Source: Pseudomonadota bacterium
GTDB lineage: Bacteria > Pseudomonadota > Gammaproteobacteria > Steroidobacterales > Steroidobacteraceae
Assembly: GCA_021792815.1 (NCBI GenBank)
Contig: JAJYTX010000225.1
Location: 1-5,581, forward strand
Length of the DNA: 5,581 nucleotides
Reading direction: 5' to 3'
A model generated the notes under the pieces. The model worked only from the letters and a program-made list of their open reading frames with translations. It made no database searches and was not told the origin of the DNA. Below, one piece after another: positions 4,937 through 5,581 of this stretch; the first letter of the stretch is position 1; the number at the start of each line of letters is the position of its first letter. The position numbers and the translations under genes were made by a program.

Positions 4937-5581
4937 TCACAGGTCCGAGAGGTTGCGCGAGGCCGAGGCGCCGCCGGCCGTGCCGCCGCTGAACTCGAGC
5001 ATCGCGGCCTCGAAGTCGAATTTCTGTCCGCTGAGCGCGAAGGCGAGAAACTGCTCTTCGGGCATCGGCGGGGCGAAGAAATAGCCTTGCGCCATGTCGC
5101 AGCCGGCCGCCGACAGCAGCTCGGCCTGCGCCCGGGTCTCGACGCCTTCGGCGATCAGTTTGATGCCGAGGCGCCTGCCGATGGCGATGATCGCCTCGAC
5201 GATGGCGCGGTCGCTTTCGTCCACCGAGATGTCGCGGATGAAGGACCGGTCGATCTTGATGTAGTCGATGTCGAATTTCTTCAGGTACGACAGCGAGGAG
5301 TACCCCGTGCCGAAGTCATCGAGCGAGACCGTCATGCCAAAGCCCTGCATCTGCTCGAGCTGCGCGAACACCTCGGCGCGGTCCTCGAGCAGCAGACCCT
5401 CGGTGATCTCGATGCTCAGCATTCGTCCCGAGATGCCCTCGCTGCTCAGATGTTTCAGCCAGCCCGACGCCCCGTCACGACTGGTGAATTGCCGCGGCGA
5501 GCGGTTGACGGCGATGCGCAGCAGGTCGTCCGGCGGCGCCGAGGCGCGCCGGTTCCATTCCCGGGCGACGCGCGCGGCGTG
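4937..5581 (-). CDS. EAL-domain c-di-GMP phosphodiesterase (partial; N-terminus beyond right edge)
   Basis: The frame is open from the right edge to a TGA at 4939-4937, giving 214 visible residues, so the ATG at 5422 is internal. The visible part is most of an EAL domain. Counting from the edge: N26 in VNRSPRQF (the usual VNLSPRQF has Arg for Leu), E58 and E61 in EITE, D88-D89 in DDFGTGYSSL, K109 in KIDRSF, E145 in AEGVET and Q165 in AQGYFF. The EAL motif itself lies off the window. The visible catalytic and metal-binding residues are all present, so it is predicted to hydrolyse c-di-GMP. Such domains usually follow PAS, GAF or GGDEF modules, which cannot be seen here. A tail of about 25 residues after the domain is rich in Gly, Ala and Ser (from FEAAMLEFSGG) and ends in NLSDL. 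It converges on the GAF-GGDEF-EAL gene with a 105-base gap. Confidence 0.9.
   Translation of the reverse strand, partial: HAARVAREWNRRASAPPDDLLRIAVNRSPRQFTSRDGASGWLKHLSSEGISGRMLSIEITEGLLLEDRAEVFAQLEQMQGFGMTVSLDDFGTGYSSLSYLKKFDIDYIKIDRSFIRDISVDESDRAIVEAIIAIGRRLGIKLIAEGVETRAQAELLSAAGCDMAQGYFFAPPMPEEQFLAFALSGQKFDFEAAMLEFSGGTAGGASASRNLSDL

Noticed and set aside
4937..5422. A self-contained 161-residue protein starting at ATG 5422
   Set aside because: The frame is open through the right edge and the upstream part encodes further EAL-domain sequence (VNRSPRQF), so this ATG is internal.

Overview
The window is a very GC-rich stretch of bacterial chromosome carrying four protein-coding genes. The protein families and the strongly G/C-ending codons suggest a free-living proteobacterium, most likely a gammaproteobacterium capable of anaerobic or nitrogen-oxide respiration. 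That placement is inferred from family content only. No RNA genes, insertion sequences, CRISPR arrays or attachment sites were seen.

Layout, left to right. (1) Bases 1-794, minus strand: the N-terminal part of a membrane-anchored HDOD-domain protein that runs off the left edge. (2) Bases 920 to about 2104, minus strand: nnrS, a roughly 12-helix haem-copper membrane protein linked to nitric oxide. It has no ordinary start codon ahead of its conserved N-terminus. It is preceded by, and overlaps, a 34-codon open frame (2101-2205) that has a good ribosome binding site. (3) Bases 2206-2620: a divergent intergenic region. It holds a perfect TTGAC-N4-GTCAA palindrome of the FNR/DNR (NnrR) type, positioned as a class II activator site for nnrS, plus short repeated motifs on the side facing the plus-strand gene. 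(4) Bases 2621-4831, plus strand: a 736-residue GAF-GGDEF-EAL protein with a degenerate GGDEF signature (SGDRF) and an apparently complete EAL catalytic set. (5) Bases 4832-4936: a short convergent gap with GC-rich hairpins. (6) Bases 4937-5581, minus strand: the C-terminal EAL domain of a second cyclic-di-GMP phosphodiesterase that enters from the right edge.

Taken together, two EAL-type phosphodiesterases and an HDOD output or scaffold protein surround a nitric-oxide-associated membrane protein that appears to be under FNR/DNR control. NO and low oxygen are known to alter c-di-GMP turnover in several bacteria, so a functional link is plausible, but here it rests on gene proximity alone. The two points that most deserve checking are the NO/oxygen-type operator in front of nnrS and the unusual nnrS start, which could be a 1-base frameshift, a CTG start coupled to a leader ORF, or -1 recoding.
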